A DNA stretch of 64,000 nucleotides from the NCBI RefSeq assembly GCF_000769655.1, contig NZ_CP008887.1:1240001-1304000 (forward strand), read 5' to 3'. The stretch's first letter is position 1. The number at the start of each line of letters is the position of its first letter. Positions 42,961-53,190 of the stretch are shown one piece after another. The DNA is from Thermococcus eurythermalis (GTDB lineage Archaea > Methanobacteriota_B > Thermococci > Thermococcales > Thermococcaceae). The notes under the pieces are model-generated. The model was not told the DNA's origin. It saw only the letters and a list, made by a program, of their open reading frames with translations, and made no database searches. A program made the translations under genes and the position numbers.

Positions 42961-43893
42961 ATGCTCGAAAAGCTGTTCAGTCTCGGCTATTCCAAGGCCT
43001 TTGCGGAGCGCTATTACGAACTGTGGGGTGAGCGGGCACTGGCGATTGCTGAGGCTATGGAGAAACCCCTGCCGAGATGCTTCCGCGTGAACACGCTCAG
43101 GATAGAGGTTCCCAGGCTAACCAAGCTCCTCAACAAGAAAGGCTTCCAGTTTAAGAGGGTTCCCTGGGCGAGGGAAGGATTCTGCCTCACGCGCGAGCCG
43201 TTCTCGATTACATCAACGCCCGAGTATCTGAGCGGTCTCCTCTACATTCAAGAGGCCAGCTCGATGTATCCTCCCGTGGCGCTCGAACCGAAGCCCGGTG
43301 AAGTCATTGCGGACATGGCGGCGGCACCTGGGGGTAAAACTTCCTATCTCGCCCAGCTCATGGAGAACGAGGGAATAATCTACGCCTTTGATGTTGGAGA
43401 AGACAGACTGAAGGAGACCCGCCTGAACCTCTCGCGTCTTGGCGTCACCAACACCGTCCTCTTCCACAAGTCGTCGCTTCACATAGATGAGCTCGGCGTT
43501 GAGTTCGACAAAATCCTCCTCGACGCCCCGTGTACGGGCTCCGGCACAATCCACAAAAACCCGGAGAGAAAGGCGAACCGGACGATGGACGACATAAAGT
43601 TCTGCCAAGGCCTCCAGATGCAGCTCCTTGAAAAGGGCTTAAGTGCCCTCAAGAAGGGCGGAGTCCTCGTCTACTCGACCTGTTCCCTTGAGCCCGAGGA
43701 GAATGAGTTCGTAATCCAGTGGGTTCTGGACAACTTTGACGTTGAGCTCCTCCCACTCCGCTACGGCGAGCCCGCGCTGACGAGGCCATTTGGAATCGAG
43801 CTGAGCGAGGAGATAAAGAAGGCGAGGCGCTTTTATCCCGACAGGCACGGGACGAGCGGGTTCTTCGTGGCAAAGATTAAGAAACTTGAGTAG
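42961..43893 (+). CDS. tRNA/rRNA cytosine-C5 methyltransferase (NSUN/Trm4 family)
   Basis: A 310-residue SAM-dependent RNA m5C methyltransferase. An N-terminal domain with RCFRVNTLRI leads into ADMAAAPGGKTSYLAQLM (SAM loop), DAPCTGSGTIHKNPE (motif IV Cys) and YSTCSLEPEENE (motif VI catalytic Cys). HGTSGFFVAKIKK ends it. It resembles the Pyrococcus Trm4 type, which modifies tRNA. No ribosome binding site is seen; TTTTAAACC at 42932 gives a leaderless start. Confidence 0.93.
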   Translation: MLEKLFSLGYSKAFAERYYELWGERALAIAEAMEKPLPRCFRVNTLRIEVPRLTKLLNKKGFQFKRVPWAREGFCLTREPFSITSTPEYLSGLLYIQEASSMYPPVALEPKPGEVIADMAAAPGGKTSYLAQLMENEGIIYAFDVGEDRLKETRLNLSRLGVTNTVLFHKSSLHIDELGVEFDKILLDAPCTGSGTIHKNPERKANRTMDDIKFCQGLQMQLLEKGLSALKKGGVLVYSTCSLEPEENEFVIQWVLDNFDVELLPLRYGEPALTRPFGIELSEEIKKARRFYPDRHGTSGFFVAKIKKLE

Positions 43894-43897
43894 CTGT

Positions 43898-44872
43898 CTA
43901 ATCCTTCGACTCTAAGGCAAGTTTTTCATCAAGCTCCCGTAACCTTTCAATGACGTCCTCGCTCAGGTTCTTCTCCAGCTCTTCCCTCGCGGCCTTGGCA
44001 AGCTCGAACTTTGAGTCGTACTTCCCGAGGGCCGTCCAGTGGATTTTCTTCCCCTCTACAAAGACGTCTATGTCGCAGAGGCGCTTGTAGCCGTGGTATT
44101 CGAGGCCTTTGAGCAGGAACTTGACCCGCTCCGGCTTCTCCCAGGTTAAGAGCTTAAGCTTGTAAACGGGGATGCGCATGAGGGGTCTCGGGTAGTCCCA
44201 GTCCCAGCCTTCCCCGACGATAAAGCCCAGGTCTAGGTCTTCAATCACCATCATGAGGCGCTCTACGTTCTCCTCGTAGCGTTTTGAGGTGTCGTAGATT
44301 TTAATCGTAATCTCTTTCCACTCCGGCATCAGTTTCAGCAGCAGGATAGGTGCATCAAGGCTCAGCTCCCGGTAGACTTCTAGGAAGTCCCTGCGGATGA
44401 GGACTGCGCCCTCAATGTCCTCCGGCCCTATTGGAGAGTTCAGCTTCTTCCTTGTCAGGCCTATTATGGTGTCTCCAGCTTCGCCCTCGTCGAAGGCCGT
44501 TCTTATATCCATTATCTCCCCGCCGTACTTTTCAGCGATGAGCCTCAGTCCTTCCTCAATCTTGTCCGGGACGCGCATCAGTATCAGTGTGCTCTCCACG
44601 TGGACTTTCTCAACGGGAAGTTTGCTGTTGATTATCCTGCTCAGGACAACGGGGGCGTGGTGTCTTACCAGAAATGCCTGTTTAGGGGGAATCGTTTCCT
44701 TTTTCCACTCCTCGGTCACAAAGACCACGGTTTCGAACTCGTTGCTTTTCCTTATTGCCTCATCAGTAGGGATTTCCTCAACACCAAAAATATCCCTGAG
44801 AGCAGACCTTACGGCGTCCTCATGGGACGTCCTGAGGAAGATTATCGAGGGCCCAAACCTCAAAACGCGCAT
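43898..44872 (-). CDS. Conserved hypothetical protein of unknown function (324 aa)
   Basis: A soluble alpha/beta protein with no family I recognise. It begins MRVLRFGPSIIFLRTSHEDAVRSALRDIFGVEEIPTDEAIRKSN and includes VKFLLKGLEYHGYKRLCDIDVFVEGKKIHWTALGKYDSKFELA in its C-terminal third. Its ATG overlaps the stop of the phosphoesterase gene upstream (TGATG), so the two are coupled. GGAGGGG lies before the start. In-frame start 44887 would lie inside the upstream gene. Confidence 0.72.
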   Translation of the reverse strand: MRVLRFGPSIIFLRTSHEDAVRSALRDIFGVEEIPTDEAIRKSNEFETVVFVTEEWKKETIPPKQAFLVRHHAPVVLSRIINSKLPVEKVHVESTLILMRVPDKIEEGLRLIAEKYGGEIMDIRTAFDEGEAGDTIIGLTRKKLNSPIGPEDIEGAVLIRRDFLEVYRELSLDAPILLLKLMPEWKEITIKIYDTSKRYEENVERLMMVIEDLDLGFIVGEGWDWDYPRPLMRIPVYKLKLLTWEKPERVKFLLKGLEYHGYKRLCDIDVFVEGKKIHWTALGKYDSKFELAKAAREELEKNLSEDVIERLRELDEKLALESKD

Positions 44873-45450
44873 CACAGTCCCCTCCACATCTTGTATCCCC
44901 TATCAAAGTCCGTCCCGCTCGGATACTTCACACGGTACGTCTCTCCGCTCGGAAGAAGAATGAAGTTAACACCGAGAACCCCGTTCAGTCCCCTCTCTAT
45001 CAGCTTGAAACTGTGGCCGTAGAGCTTGAAATCTGCCTCTAAGCCCACCACATCTTTCCATGTGTGGCCGAGGGCGAACCTTTTACCCTCTATCTCAACA
45101 ACAGTTCCTGGCTCAACAACGGAATCCTCAAAGAACTCCCCAACTACCTCCGGGTCGTCCTCGTTGCCTGGGACTATATACAGCACCGCCCCGGAGTTCT
45201 TGAGGACTCTCGCCAGCCTTCTCACGGCCCCCACGTAGAGCGGCTTCAGCTCGGGCCTGCGCTCCAGCTTTATGTTGTCGGCAAGGTCGCCCGTGTGGAT
45301 TATGTAGTCGGGCTCTGTCTTTTCAATCAGGCCGTTGAGGAAGCGGTAAACGCTTTCGGGGGTATCGCTTACGTGCATTATCTTGGTTTCCTCCGTGGAG
45401 GACAGTTTTTCCATGACCTTTTTCCGGAAGATTGGGAGTCTTATCGGCAT
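44872..45450 (-). CDS. Calcineurin-like metallophosphoesterase (YfcE/MJ0936-like)
   Basis: A 192-residue metallophosphoesterase. Motifs in order: MHVSDTPES (motif I Asp; the usual His after it is missing), IIHTGDLADN (GD), VPGNEDDPE (GNxD/E), FALGHTWK and LYGHSFKLIERG (metal His). The altered motif I may change metal use. The family hydrolyses phosphodiesters such as cyclic nucleotides. It is the first gene of a two-gene minus-strand operon. Confidence 0.8.
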   Translation of the reverse strand: MPIRLPIFRKKVMEKLSSTEETKIMHVSDTPESVYRFLNGLIEKTEPDYIIHTGDLADNIKLERRPELKPLYVGAVRRLARVLKNSGAVLYIVPGNEDDPEVVGEFFEDSVVEPGTVVEIEGKRFALGHTWKDVVGLEADFKLYGHSFKLIERGLNGVLGVNFILLPSGETYRVKYPSGTDFDRGYKMWRGL

Positions 45451-45510
45451 TAAAAGGAAATGGGGGGAGGTCTTATATATACCTTCTCCAAAGTTGATAT
45501 GGGTGTTACA

Positions 45511-47221
<1,711 letters not shown>

Positions 47222-47322
47222 AGAGCGGCAAGGGACTACACAATGTTTTTATATTTTGAGGTTGTTCGCTCCGTGTATCACCACTGAATAATGCCACAAT
47301 CAACAATAGGGAGGGTAAACCC

Positions 47323-48702
47323 ATGCGGAAAATAAGCTTCCTTATGGCGTTTTTAATCGCGGGCTACATTCTGGGAATATGGAACTTCCTGGTTCTGCCA
47401 AAGTACTACATAAACTTCGGACTCAAGGGCTTCATTGTTTCGCTCGTTCCAACCCTGGTTGCGATGTTCCTGATATACAGCGAGGCTGAGAGCACCAAAA
47501 AGACCCGTTACCTCATATATGAGTTGTTCTTTAAGATATCCAGAACTCCTGCGCTGATATTCAGCCTTCTGATGTTCCTGCTGGTAATCCTCGGCGTCAC
47601 CACTTACTATTCCTCCTATGGCCTGGCCCTCATTCTTGGAGTGGGGTCAAAATACATTCCCATTCTCGCAGCTGGAACTGTGGCACTCTCAATCCTGATG
47701 CTCCTGCTTGCAAAGGGAAGAACCCTTGAGTTCATCTCAATTTTCTCAATACTCTTTATCCTCTTCGCACTTGTTGCGGCACTCCTAATAAGAAACGGGG
47801 CGCTCGCCACGGTTGTCTCCCCGCAGGCGGTTCAGTACATGGAAAACGCTGTTTCCTCAATAACTTCATTCAACATGCCGCTAACGGCAAAGGGAGTAAT
47901 CTACATGCTCGTTTCGGTGCTCATATCCTTTGGGCTTGGCACCGGGGTCTACTATGTTATAGGTAGCTTCGCTCCAGAGGAGCTTGACCTGAGAAAGGTT
48001 CTTGCGGGCGTCTTTGTTCTCCAGATAATCCTGAGCTTCGCCGCCGCTTTCACAGTGGCCTACTCCCTCGGTGCCGCCTACCAGGCGGTTGAAGAGGCCT
48101 TCCAGAACCCTGACATTTCGGCAGAGGAGTCCCTGGAGCTCTTCACGAGGTTCGACGACCTCAAGCAGTACACCACAAACAGCGATGCCAGTCCTGTGGA
48201 CTCCATAGAGGTCTTTTACTCGATACCCACGGTTTTGAAGGGCAACCTATCCAACGATACGACGCTCATAACGCTGCTGATGCTGTCCCTATATCTCGCC
48301 GGCCTCACGAGCATAATTGTCCTGATTGAAATGGGTAGTCATATACTTTCTGAGGTCATGCAGCTCAGCAGAAACGGGAGCCTGGGCTTGGTAGGCTTCA
48401 TCGGAATGATGCTGGCCGCGGCAATGGTTGTCGGCGATATCAGAACTATGTTCGTCGTCGTGCCCTTCTCAGTTGCTACCATTATGGCCGCGATAGAGAG
48501 CTATCCGCTTATACCCTCAGAACTGGCACCAAATAAAGGGGCGGTCTTGGCCATTGTTCTTGTACTGCTCCTTAGCGGGCTAGTAACCATTTACTACGCC
48601 CTCACGGCCTCTGCAGTGCAGGTCAAGATGGGTGCAGTGCTTGGCCTCGTTCTATTGGTGCCCCTCCTCATGAACAAGGTACTGTTGAAGAGCAGGCGCT
48701 GA
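47323..48702 (+). CDS. Multi-helix membrane transporter, probably NSS/SNF-like
   Basis: A 459-residue protein with about 11-12 transmembrane helices. The opening AGYILGIWNFLVLPKYYINFGLKGFIVSLVP resembles TM1 of Na+-dependent neurotransmitter-type transporters (GxxNxxRFP...GGxF), with changes at the substrate site. The remainder fits poorly, so the family is tentative. GGGAGGGT precedes the ATG. Its stop TGA lies inside the hairpin repeat at 48699-48747, so the present C-terminus was set by that insertion. Confidence 0.65.
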   Translation: MRKISFLMAFLIAGYILGIWNFLVLPKYYINFGLKGFIVSLVPTLVAMFLIYSEAESTKKTRYLIYELFFKISRTPALIFSLLMFLLVILGVTTYYSSYGLALILGVGSKYIPILAAGTVALSILMLLLAKGRTLEFISIFSILFILFALVAALLIRNGALATVVSPQAVQYMENAVSSITSFNMPLTAKGVIYMLVSVLISFGLGTGVYYVIGSFAPEELDLRKVLAGVFVLQIILSFAAAFTVAYSLGAAYQAVEEAFQNPDISAEESLELFTRFDDLKQYTTNSDASPVDSIEVFYSIPTVLKGNLSNDTTLITLLMLSLYLAGLTSIIVLIEMGSHILSEVMQLSRNGSLGLVGFIGMMLAAAMVVGDIRTMFVVVPFSVATIMAAIESYPLIPSELAPNKGAVLAIVLVLLLSGLVTIYYALTASAVQVKMGAVLGLVLLVPLLMNKVLLKSRR

Positions 48703-48747
48703 CTCCTCCCTGCCATGAAGGGTGAGGCTTTCAAAAGAAAAATGTAA
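48699..48747 (-). mobile_element. Solo ~50-bp IS200/IS605-type end hairpin (copy D)
   Basis: On the minus strand: TTACATTTTTCTTTTGA, then AAGCCTCACCCTTCATGG and GCAGGGAGGAG, ending TCAG. It shares its first 14 bases exactly with 17990-18039 and its hairpin at all but a few positions. The terminal TCAG provides the stop codon of the transporter gene on the opposite strand. It lies 78 bases before the aIF5A gene. Confidence 0.6.
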
Positions 48748-48824
48748 AGTCTTTTTCGCCCTTTCAAAAATTTTTTAAACGGCTTTCCCAACACAACCCA
48801 GAACGCTTATAGGAGGTCTGAAAG

Positions 48825-49235
48825 ATGGGAGACAAGACCAAGGTTCAGGTCAGCAAGCTCAAGCCCGGAAGGTACATAATTATCGACGACGAGCCCTGCA
48901 GGATTGTGAACATAACCGTTTCTTCCCCGGGAAAGCACGGTTCCGCCAAGGCAAGGATTGAGGCCGTTGGAATCTTCGACGGCAAGGTCAGGAGCATCGT
49001 CAAGCCGACCAGCGCCGAAGTTGACGTCCCGATTATCGACAAGCGCGTCGGCCAGGTCATCGCGATAACCCCAGACACCGTCCAGATTATGGACATGGAG
49101 ACCTACGAGCTCTATGACGTCCCGATCGAGGGCGGCGTCGAGGAAGAAGTCAAGGACCAGCTCAAGGAAGGCATCACCGTCGAGTACTGGGAGACTCTCG
49201 GAAGGATCCAGATCAAGAAGGTTAGGGGCGAGTGA
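48825..49235 (+). CDS. eif5a: Translation initiation factor aIF5A
   Basis: A 136-residue homologue of eIF5A/EF-P that helps ribosomes form difficult peptide bonds. The hypusine loop [10 protein letters not shown] has the modified Lys at residue 37. The N-terminal SH3-like barrel and the C-terminal OB fold ([27 protein letters not shown]) are complete. AGGAGGTCTGAAAG is a strong ribosome binding site, and TTTTTTAAACGG at 48771 is the TATA box. Confidence 0.96.
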   Translation: MGDKTKVQVSKLKPGRYIIIDDEPCRIVNITVSSPGKHGSAKARIEAVGIFDGKVRSIVKPTSAEVDVPIIDKRVGQVIAITPDTVQIMDMETYELYDVPIEGGVEEEVKDQLKEGITVEYWETLGRIQIKKVRGE

Positions 49236-49325
49236 ACGGGGGTTTTATTTTCGCCCAATTTTGGTTTTTTCATTAAACAAAACTCATATAAATGGGCTTT
49301 TCTTCTGTGGCCACTGGGGGTTGCA

Positions 49326-49871
49326 ATGCCAGATTTCAAAAAGCTGATACTTAGAAAGTTCAACTACATCGCGGGCTCACGGTACGAGGAGATAATGAAG
49401 GCATACCGGGAGTTCCTTTTAACTGAAGAAGAAATGGAAATCCCCGTGATTTCGTCGGTTCTCTTGGTCGTTGACAGGTTCTCCGAAAAACCTCCCGATG
49501 AAATTTATGATGTTCTGACATCGTATCCAGGAGCCTTCATCAAGGTCACTTACCTGATAGACGGTCGGCTCTGCGCCCTTATCCGGGAAACGCTGGGAGA
49601 AGAGGCGGCAAAGAAATTCCGCATAAACGAGAAGAGCATGGGGGAGGAGTTCATTAGGGACATTTCAGGAAGATTGTCCCAGCTTGGGGTCAACTTCAGC
49701 TCGGAGATACTCTTTGAGGACAAGGCGTCCTTTGTGGAGGACGCCATTGAAAACTACGATTTGCTCGTGATTTCGAAGCATTTCGGTTCCGAGGGTCTCA
49801 AAACTTACAACATAACCCCCCTGGCCTTTAGGATAGTCCAGAGAATCGAAAAGCCGGTAATACTCTATTAG
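49326..49871 (+). CDS. Universal-stress-like protein, permease neighbour
   Basis: A 181-residue soluble protein with an alpha/beta fold like UspA: VISSVLLVVDRFSEKP (strand 1), IENYDLLVISKHFGSEGLKTYNITPLAFRIVQRIEKPVILY (the last strands of the Usp fold). The G-x2-G-x9-G ATP loop is not intact. It precedes the ion permease by 11 bases, and a second Usp-type gene follows that permease. It could regulate the transporter. Confidence 0.65.
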   Translation: MPDFKKLILRKFNYIAGSRYEEIMKAYREFLLTEEEMEIPVISSVLLVVDRFSEKPPDEIYDVLTSYPGAFIKVTYLIDGRLCALIRETLGEEAAKKFRINEKSMGEEFIRDISGRLSQLGVNFSSEILFEDKASFVEDAIENYDLLVISKHFGSEGLKTYNITPLAFRIVQRIEKPVILY

Positions 49872-49882
49872 AGGTGGTACAC

Positions 49883-51163
49883 ATGAACACCCCAGAGATT
49901 ATAGCGCTGTCGGTGTTCCTGGGCACCTATGCCTTCATAATAACCGAGAAAATCCACAGAACGGTTGCCGCAATGGCAGGTGCGTCGGTCGTTCTCTTAA
50001 CGAACGTAGTCCCCTGGGAGAAGGTTCCAGAGTACCTCGACCTCGACACGATACTGCTCCTAGCCGGTATGATGGTGGTCGTCAACGTTGCGCGGGAAAG
50101 CGGACTTTTTGAATACATCGCCATAAAAACCGCCAAGTTCTCGAAGGGAAAGCCGATGCGCGTCCTCCTGCTCTTTTCGGTGGTCACAGCGGTCGTTAGT
50201 GCGTTCTTAGATAACGTTACAACCGTTTTGCTCCTCACACCCATGCTGATATACATAACGAGGAGAATGAACGTCAATCCAATTCCCTTCCTCCTGTCTG
50301 AGGTCTTTGCCTCCAACATAGGCGGTGCGGCAACCCTTATTGGAGACCCTCCCAACATAATGATAGGCTCGGCCGCAGACCTCAGCTTCAACGAGTTCAT
50401 AGCAAACATGGCTCCTATTTCCCTCCTCGACCTCGCTGTCACCGTTGGGATAATCTACCTCGCGTACAGAGGAGCCATAAAGGTCAGTCCCGCAAAAGAG
50501 AAAGAGATACAGACACTTATAATGGGGCTGAAAGAAGAAGATGCAATCAAGGACATGAAGCTCTTCAAGAAGTCCCTGGCTGTTATAGGTCTTGTAATGC
50601 TCGGATTTTTCTTCCACGACAGGTTGGGGGTTGAGCCCGCGGTTATAGCCCTTACAGGGGCCTCGTTGCTCCTGCTGTGGAGCGGGGCATCGCCAGAACA
50701 CGCGCTGGAAAAGGTTGAGTGGGCGACCCTCTTCTTCTTCGGGGGCCTGTTCATACTCGTCGGCGCCCTGGTGGAGACGGGAGCCATAGCCCAGGTTGCG
50801 GACTGGATGACGGGCCACATCAACTCCGAAAGCGAAGCCATATTCATGATATCCTGGTTCTCCGCCCTTGCGAGTGCCGTGGTTGACAACATACCCTTTA
50901 CGGCCACGATGATTCCCCTGATAAAGGCCATGGGCTCGACGCTCAACACCTACCCGCTGTGGTGGGCCCTTTCCCTGGGGGCATGTCTCGGTGGAAACGG
51001 GACTGCAATAGGGGCGAGCGCCAACGTCGTCGTCATAGGAATTGCGCACAGGGAGGGGATTGAGATAACCTTTGGGGACTTCCTCAAGGTGGGAATGGTT
51101 GTTATGATTGCCACAGTTGCCCTTGGGAGTATAGTCCTGTGGTTGAGGTACGTGGTGCTGTGA
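49883..51163 (+). CDS. ArsB/NhaD-type ion permease
   Basis: A 426-residue membrane protein with about 11-12 helices. Duplicated motifs of the ion-transporter superfamily are clear: VSAFLDNVTTVLLLTPMLIYITRR and IGGAATLIGDPPNIMIGSAA in half one; VVDNIPFTATMIPLIKAMG and LGACLGGNGTAIGASANVVVIGIA in half two. It belongs to the NhaD/P-protein group, a Na+/H+ antiporter or anion exporter. ATG 49883 has GAGGTGG upstream. It is flanked by two Usp-type genes in one operon. Confidence 0.88.
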   Translation: MNTPEIIALSVFLGTYAFIITEKIHRTVAAMAGASVVLLTNVVPWEKVPEYLDLDTILLLAGMMVVVNVARESGLFEYIAIKTAKFSKGKPMRVLLLFSVVTAVVSAFLDNVTTVLLLTPMLIYITRRMNVNPIPFLLSEVFASNIGGAATLIGDPPNIMIGSAADLSFNEFIANMAPISLLDLAVTVGIIYLAYRGAIKVSPAKEKEIQTLIMGLKEEDAIKDMKLFKKSLAVIGLVMLGFFFHDRLGVEPAVIALTGASLLLLWSGASPEHALEKVEWATLFFFGGLFILVGALVETGAIAQVADWMTGHINSESEAIFMISWFSALASAVVDNIPFTATMIPLIKAMGSTLNTYPLWWALSLGACLGGNGTAIGASANVVVIGIAHREGIEITFGDFLKVGMVVMIATVALGSIVLWLRYVVL

Positions 51164-51173
51164 GGTGGTACGT

Positions 51174-51623
51174 ATGAAGATACTCGTCCTCGTTGACGGC
51201 TCGAAGTGGAGCCAGAAGGCGGCCCTGCACGCATTCGCAATAGCCCGGACAAAGAAGGCAAAGGTCGTCCTGTTCTCCGTCCTTGACAGGAGAGAAGTCC
51301 GTGCCATCGCCTTCCACACCAGCTTCAGGAGCGGAAACCTTGAGGAAATTCAGAACTTCGAAGAGACTCTCTGGAAGGAGAACAAGAAGGGCATAAAGGA
51401 CGTTCTCACAACGCTCCTCGAACTCGGTCAGAGTGAGGGAATAAACTGCTCCTTCAAAATCGTAGAGGGGCCGGCAAAGGATAGAATCCTCGAAGAGGCG
51501 AATTCAGGCAACTACTCCCTCGTGGTCATGGGGGCCTACGGAAAGAGCGGAAAGACGAGGATAGGCTCCCTCCTTGAGGACGTCGTCGGCCACATCAAGC
51601 CACCGGTCATGATTGTGAGATAG
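51174..51623 (+). CDS. Universal stress protein (UspA family)
   Basis: A 149-residue UspA-fold protein beginning MKILVLVDGSKWSQKAALHAFAIA, with VVMGAYGKSGKTRIGSLLEDVVGHIKPPVMIV at the end. The last part holds the Gx2Gx9GS-type ATP-binding loop, so it probably binds ATP. GAGGTGGT precedes ATG 51174. It lies 10 bases after the permease gene and may tune it. Confidence 0.88.
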   Translation: MKILVLVDGSKWSQKAALHAFAIARTKKAKVVLFSVLDRREVRAIAFHTSFRSGNLEEIQNFEETLWKENKKGIKDVLTTLLELGQSEGINCSFKIVEGPAKDRILEEANSGNYSLVVMGAYGKSGKTRIGSLLEDVVGHIKPPVMIVR

Positions 51624-51662
51624 CTTTAAAACCCCGCTTCCTCTCTCGGGCTGGGTGGTGGT

Positions 51663-52520
51663 ATGGAGTTCCTGTATACGCATGAGACCTTGAAGCTTGA
51701 GTTCCCGCTCGTCAGGCCGGAGGAAGCGAAATACGTTATCCTGGGCGTCCCCTTTGATGGGACAACCAGCTACAAGCCGGGCACGAGGTTCGGACCGACC
51801 CTGATAAGGCAGGCCACCCTGAACCTTGAGAGCTACATCCTCGACTACGACATCGACATAGCGGAACTGCCCATAGCGGACATAGGGGATATAGCAATCG
51901 TCGCCGGCGACCCAAGGAAAACGGCCGACAGGGTTCGGGAGACGATTGAAGAGCTCAGGCGCGTTAACCCCGATGCGATACCGATACTCCTCGGCGGCGA
52001 GCACTCCCAGACACTTGGGGCCGTCGAGGCCCTCAAACCGGCGAGCTACGTGGTCTTCGACGCCCACCTCGACCTGAGGGACAGCTACGAGGACAACCCC
52101 TACAACCACGCCTGCGTCGCGAGGAGGATAGCGGAACTCGGAATCAGAGAGGCCCTGTTCGGGATAAGGAGCGGCACGAAGGAGGAAGTTGAGTTCGCGA
52201 AGGAAAACGGCATTTCCTGGGTTCACGCGAGGGACTACGACTTCGACTCCTTCATAGAGCTCGTGAAGCCTCTCCCCGAGCCCGTCTACCTGTCCATTGA
52301 CATTGACGCCTTCGACCTGTCGCTGGTTCCCTCTACCGGGACGCCCGAAGCGGGGGGCCTGCGCTTCTGGGACGTCATCGAGGCTGTGGAGTGGCTCGTG
52401 GAGAACAAGAAGGTGGTGGGCGTTGACATAATGGAGGTCGGCGGGACGGAGCTGGGGAACGTAACCGCCCTCACTGCGGCAAAGCTGTTGTTCTACATAA
52501 TCGGAGCCCTCGCCCGTTAA
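51663..52520 (+). CDS. speB: Agmatinase/ureohydrolase (agmatine or aminopropylagmatine)
   Basis: A 285-residue arginase-superfamily Mn2+ enzyme. Metal motifs: GGEHS, DAHLDLRD, and DIDAFDLSLVPSTGTPEAGG. Thermococcales make polyamines through N1-aminopropylagmatine, so that compound is the likely substrate, though agmatine is possible. GGTGGTGGT lies before the ATG. Confidence 0.92.
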   Translation: MEFLYTHETLKLEFPLVRPEEAKYVILGVPFDGTTSYKPGTRFGPTLIRQATLNLESYILDYDIDIAELPIADIGDIAIVAGDPRKTADRVRETIEELRRVNPDAIPILLGGEHSQTLGAVEALKPASYVVFDAHLDLRDSYEDNPYNHACVARRIAELGIREALFGIRSGTKEEVEFAKENGISWVHARDYDFDSFIELVKPLPEPVYLSIDIDAFDLSLVPSTGTPEAGGLRFWDVIEAVEWLVENKKVVGVDIMEVGGTELGNVTALTAAKLLFYIIGALAR

Positions 52521-52695
52521 TCTCTACATTTTGTTCCCCTTTTGTTCTCTCGTTATAAAACGGAGTCTGCTTTCTCCAACGATTGTTTAGGGGTCAAATT
52601 AGCTAACCTGATGCTCTAAAAGCTCTCTCGGTGCACATTTTCCCCCACAAAGCCTTAAATATCCCCTCCTAAAATTTTTAAGGGGGTGATGGGGA

Positions 52696-53190
52696 ATGGA
52701 GCTTGAGAACGCGCTTGAAGTGTTCCACTCTATGAAGATTGAGTCAATCATGCCGAAGCCTGAGACGCTGCCCGTAGTTGAGAAGGACGCTGAAATCATA
52801 AACGTGCTGAAGCTTCTCAGGACAAGACACCACGTGTGGGTTGTGGAGAGCAGGGAAACCATGAAGCTTGTAGGTGTAATCAGGCTCCTCGACGTTATAG
52901 ATGTCCTCCTCCCGCCGGACGCGTACAAGTTCAAGCTCGGCATGACGAGAGGGACGCTGAAATCGCTCCTTGGTGGTGCAACGAAGGCCGAGGACGTTGC
53001 GGAAAGAAACCCCCTCACCATCGAATGCGATGCAACGGTTCTTGATGCGCTCATGAAGATGAAGAAATACCGCGTGCAGGTGCTTGCGGTCGTTGATGGG
53101 GACAGGCTCGTGGGCGAGGTCAGCCTGAGGATACTCATAGACGAGCTGTTGAGACTGCTGAAGGTGGGTGGTGTAACATGGAGACAGTGA
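52696..53190 (+). CDS. CBS-domain-pair protein
   Basis: A 164-residue protein made of two CBS domains (about residues 12-70 and 92-155): SIMPKPETLPVVEKDAEIINVLKLLRTRHHVWVVES and ERNPLTIECDATVLDALMKMKKYRVQVLAVVDGDRLVGEVSLRIL. CBS pairs bind adenosine nucleotides and regulate partners. It overlaps the next gene, a CPA2 antiporter, by 13 bases, so it is probably that antiporter's sensor subunit. GGGGTGATGGGG precedes the ATG. Confidence 0.9.
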   Translation: MELENALEVFHSMKIESIMPKPETLPVVEKDAEIINVLKLLRTRHHVWVVESRETMKLVGVIRLLDVIDVLLPPDAYKFKLGMTRGTLKSLLGGATKAEDVAERNPLTIECDATVLDALMKMKKYRVQVLAVVDGDRLVGEVSLRILIDELLRLLKVGGVTWRQ

